This document shows, in pieces, positions 6,516 to 8,401 of a DNA stretch of 8,401 bases. The position numbers were made by a program, and so were the translations under genes. The DNA is taken from the NCBI GenBank assembly GCA_903832075.1, contig CAILAF010000473.1, forward strand, positions 1 to 8,401, written 5' to 3'. How positions within the stretch are numbered: the first letter of the stretch is position 1; each line of letters begins with the position of its first letter. The notes beneath the pieces are model-generated. The model was not told where the DNA came from, did no database searches, and saw only the letters and a list, made by a program, of their open reading frames with translations. The DNA comes from an uncultured Chitinophagaceae bacterium (GTDB taxonomy: Bacteria > Bacteroidota > Bacteroidia > Chitinophagales > Chitinophagaceae).

Positions 6516-7715
6516 TCACTTAATCAATGCTTCATCAATTGAATTGGTAATAATTTTACACATTTCTTTTAATTCAATTTCCGTAATACACAGCGGTGGT
6601 GCAACTCTCATGCAATTGGAAGCAAATAAAAACCAATCGGTGATCAATCCGTTTTTAATACATTGTTGAATTACTTTGTGATTGGTTTCAAAACTATCAA
6701 ACTCAATTGCCATCCATAATCCGCAACTTCTTTTAGTAATAATTTTTGGATGATTGATTTCTTGTAATAAAATTTTTTCTTTCTCTTTTATTTTATCAAT
6801 ATATTTTTCATCCAATAAAATTTCTAATGCTGCTTTACCTGCTGCGCATGAAACCGGATGACCACCAAATGTGGTAATATGTCCTAATACAGGATCATGT
6901 GTTAATGCGTTCATTAATTTTTTATCGGCAATAAATGCACCTAATGGCATTCCGCCACCTAATGCCTTGCCCAATAATAAAATATCAGGAACAACTTCAA
7001 ACTGCTGAAATGCCCACAGAGAGCCGGTTCTGCCAAATCCACTTTGTATTTCATCAAATATCAATAACACATTTTTTTCATCACATTGCTTTCTTATTTT
7101 TTGTAGCCATTCTTTTTTTGGAACAATAATTCCTGCTTCTGCTTGAACGATTTCAATAATAACGCAAGCAGTTTTTTCATCAATCAAATTAATTGTTTCA
7201 TCACTTCCAAAATCAACATGAAAAATATCAGGCAACAAAGGACGAAATGCATTGCGCCAATATTCATCGCCCATTAAACTTAATGCACCTTGTGTACTGC
7301 CGTGATATGATTTATTACATGAAATAATTTTTGAACGATTGGTGATACGTTTTGCTAATTTCATTGCACCTTCTGTTGCTTCTGTTCCGCTATTTGTAAA
7401 ATATACACAATTGAGTGATGAAGGAAAATTTTCTGTCAACAGTTTTGCATAAGCTACTTGCGGTTGTTCAATATATTCACCATACACAATCAAATGCATG
7501 TATTGCGCAGCCTGCATTTGAACAGCTTCAACAACTTTCGGGTTACTATGACCAATATTTGCAACACTAAATCCTGCAATAGCATCAATGTATTTTTTCC
7601 CATCAACATCAAATAAATAAATACCCTCTGCTTTCACCATTTCAATACCAATTGGAGCAGCAGAAGTTTGCGCTACATGATTGAGAAATAGTTGTCTTTG
7701 TGAAATTCCACTCAT
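6516..7715 (-). CDS. Class III PLP-dependent aminotransferase
   Basis: A 399-residue fold type I, class III aminotransferase (the ornithine, acetylornithine and 4-aminobutyrate aminotransferase group), cytosolic. Visible PLP-site residues are Ser109-Gly110-Thr111 in FTNSGTEATEGAMKLA (phosphate binding), Tyr137-His138 in SYHGST, Asp221-Glu222 and Gln224 in LLIFDEIQSGFGRTG (PLP pyridine nitrogen contact), and Lys250 in LLGKALGGGMPLGA (the Schiff-base lysine), followed by TTFGGHPVSCAAG. Length is normal for the class. The usual EPxQGEGG segment reads EIVQAEAG at 188-195, a variant that may mark a subfamily. The amino donor cannot be chosen: ornithine, lysine, putrescine, GABA and beta-alanine-type substrates are all possible, and there is no arginine-pathway gene nearby to guide the choice. 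It is divergent from the carbonic anhydrase-like gene with a 57-base gap. The start has an A-rich leader and no Shine-Dalgarno. Confidence 0.93.
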   Translation of the reverse strand: MSGISQRQLFLNHVAQTSAAPIGIEMVKAEGIYLFDVDGKKYIDAIAGFSVANIGHSNPKVVEAVQMQAAQYMHLIVYGEYIEQPQVAYAKLLTENFPSSLNCVYFTNSGTEATEGAMKLAKRITNRSKIISCNKSYHGSTQGALSLMGDEYWRNAFRPLLPDIFHVDFGSDETINLIDEKTACVIIEIVQAEAGIIVPKKEWLQKIRKQCDEKNVLLIFDEIQSGFGRTGSLWAFQQFEVVPDILLLGKALGGGMPLGAFIADKKLMNALTHDPVLGHITTFGGHPVSCAAGKAALEILLDEKYIDKIKEKEKILLQEINHPKIITKRSCGLWMAIEFDSFETNHKVIQQCIKNGLITDWFLFASNCMRVAPPLCITEIELKEMCKIITNSIDEALIK

Positions 7716-7730
7716 TATATTTCCATTACT

Positions 7731-7765
7731 CGATTTTAAGTTCGAAATTCGGAAATCGAAATTCG
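7731..7765. repeat. Short degenerate repeat patch in divergent intergenic region
   Basis: CGAAATTCG occurs twice, at 7743-7751 and 7757-7765, 14 bases apart, with a related GGAAATCG between them. CGATTT at 7731-7736 can pair with AAATCG at 7753-7758. Each unit is nearly self-complementary (one central mismatch). The patch fills most of the 57 bases between the aminotransferase and carbonic anhydrase-like starts, so it must overlap or sit beside both promoters. It could be an operator pair, or the degenerate GAATTTCG-type spacer that I have the impression is common between genes in this phylum; sequence alone does not decide. Confidence 0.5.
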
Positions 7766-7772
7766 TTAATTT

Positions 7773-8309
7773 ATGGCAACAATACTTCCGGTATTAGATA
7801 AACATCCTCAATTTGGACAAAATTGTTTTGTAGCTCCCAATGCAACTATTGTTGGAGATGTTATAATGGGTGATAATTGTAGTGTATGGTTTAATGCTGT
7901 TGTTAGAGGCGATGTACATTATATAAAAATAGGCAATAAAGTAAATATTCAGGATGGTGCAGTGATACATTGCACTTACGAAAAACATCCAACTAATATT
8001 GGCAATAATGTTTCTATTGGTCATAATGCTTTGGTTCACGGATGTACAATTCATGACAATGTTTTGGTTGGTATGGGTTCTATTGTAATGGATAGATGTA
8101 TTGTGAATAGTAATTCCATTATTGCTGCCGGATCGGTTGTGTTGGAAGGAACGGTTGTTGAAGCCGGAAGTATTTATGCCGGTGTGCCAGCAAAAAAAAT
8201 TAAAGATGCTTCGCAGGAAATTATTCACGGAGAAATTAATCGGATCACTAATAATTATGTAAAATATGCTTCTTGGTTTGAATCATGTAACGAAGCGCCT
8301 TCAAAATAA
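7773..8309 (+). CDS. Gamma carbonic anhydrase-like protein (left-handed beta-helix, YrdA/PaaY type)
   Basis: A 178-residue hexapeptide-repeat protein forming a left-handed beta-helix, expected to be a cytosolic trimer with metal at the subunit interfaces. The three metal-binding histidines are present with the gamma-class spacing: His66 in VIHC, and His84 and His89 in IGHNALVHG. Arg45 and Asp47 in VVRGDV and Gln60-Asp61 in NIQDG correspond to the structural and proton-shuttle residues of archaeal Cam. Hexapeptide turns run from about residue 20 to 140, ending in GSIYAGVPAKKI, followed by a C-terminal helix (about 145-172). It has no signal peptide and lacks the acidic loop of Cam, so it belongs with the shorter YrdA/PaaY/CamH-like proteins. 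Many of these have weak or no carbonic anhydrase activity, so the activity is unproven. The lipoprotein gene begins 4 bases after its stop, implying cotranscription. Confidence 0.93.
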   Translation: MATILPVLDKHPQFGQNCFVAPNATIVGDVIMGDNCSVWFNAVVRGDVHYIKIGNKVNIQDGAVIHCTYEKHPTNIGNNVSIGHNALVHGCTIHDNVLVGMGSIVMDRCIVNSNSIIAAGSVVLEGTVVEAGSIYAGVPAKKIKDASQEIIHGEINRITNNYVKYASWFESCNEAPSK

Positions 8310-8313
8310 TTAA

Positions 8314-8401
8314 ATGAAAAAAATATTTTTTTTATTAATAGTAATCATTTCTTTTAGTTCTTGCAGCATATTTCAAACTAAAAGGAACAGAGTGCCGATT
8401 G
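8314..8401 (+). CDS. Predicted lipoprotein, N-terminal fragment (3' end outside window)
   Basis: An ATG 4 bases after the carbonic anhydrase-like stop opens a frame that stays open to the window edge, giving 29 complete codons. The product starts Met-Lys-Lys, then a hydrophobic core (residues 4-12), then SFSSC with Cys17 as the predicted lipidation site, a lipobox-like ending suited to signal peptidase II. After the cysteine comes SIFQTKRNR. The +2 residue is Ser, with no run of acidic residues as in the surface-export signal reported for some Bacteroidota lipoproteins, so a periplasm-facing anchor is the default guess. The function cannot be told from the visible part. The close spacing suggests an operon with the preceding gene. 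Confidence 0.72.
   Translation, partial: MKKIFFLLIVIISFSSCSIFQTKRNRVPI

Noticed and set aside
7794..8228. A 144-codon open frame antisense to the carbonic anhydrase-like gene
   Set aside because: Its product is rich in Asn, Ile, His and Ser with no coherent domain. It mirrors the regular hexapeptide codons of the sense gene, which has a full set of conserved residues.
1..8401. A defence island, secretion system, biosynthetic cluster or mobile element
   Set aside because: All complete genes but one fall in common families, base composition looks uniform by eye, and there are no recombinase genes, long direct repeats, tRNA junctions or CRISPR-like arrays.

Overview
The window is an AT-rich stretch of ordinary-looking chromosome from a member of the Bacteroidota. 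No single marker proves this, but several point the same way: a SusC/FecA-like TonB-dependent receptor, signal peptides ending in S-Q or A-Q just after the cleavage site, no recognisable Shine-Dalgarno sequences, strong A/T preference at third codon positions, and a DUF2721 membrane protein. I cannot assign a genus. I found no RNA gene, CRISPR array, insertion sequence, integrase or phage gene.

Layout, left to right. (1) 2-2578, plus strand: the C-terminal part of a TonB-dependent outer-membrane receptor cut by the left edge, a small secreted protein of unknown function, and a DUF2721 membrane protein, with gaps of 10 and 23 bases. They are probably cotranscribed. (2) 2579-2640: a short AT-rich inverted and degenerate repeat between convergent genes. 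It probably acts as a two-way terminator and also contains the stop codon of the next gene. (3) 2627-5810, minus strand: a secreted metal-dependent amidohydrolase of the prolidase-like type, followed 82 bases downstream by an ABC half-transporter with fused membrane and ATPase domains. (4) 5811-5947: a divergent intergenic region. (5) 5948-6514, plus strand: a small protein of the dihydrofolate reductase/RibD C-terminal family. (6) 6516-7715, minus strand: a class III PLP aminotransferase whose stop codon lies one base from that of the previous gene. (7) 7716-7772: a divergent intergenic region with repeated CGAAATTCG. (8) 7773-8401, plus strand: a gamma-class carbonic anhydrase-like hexapeptide-repeat protein, then the first 29 codons of a lipoprotein cut by the right edge.

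The genes do not form an obvious single pathway. The receptor, secreted protein and amidohydrolase suggest envelope-level uptake or peptide processing, while the aminotransferase, reductase-like protein and carbonic anhydrase-like protein look like housekeeping or amino-acid metabolism. I looked for a novel system and did not find a convincing one. The points most worth checking are the unassigned secreted protein next to the receptor, the two intergenic repeat patches, and the altered motif in the aminotransferase.
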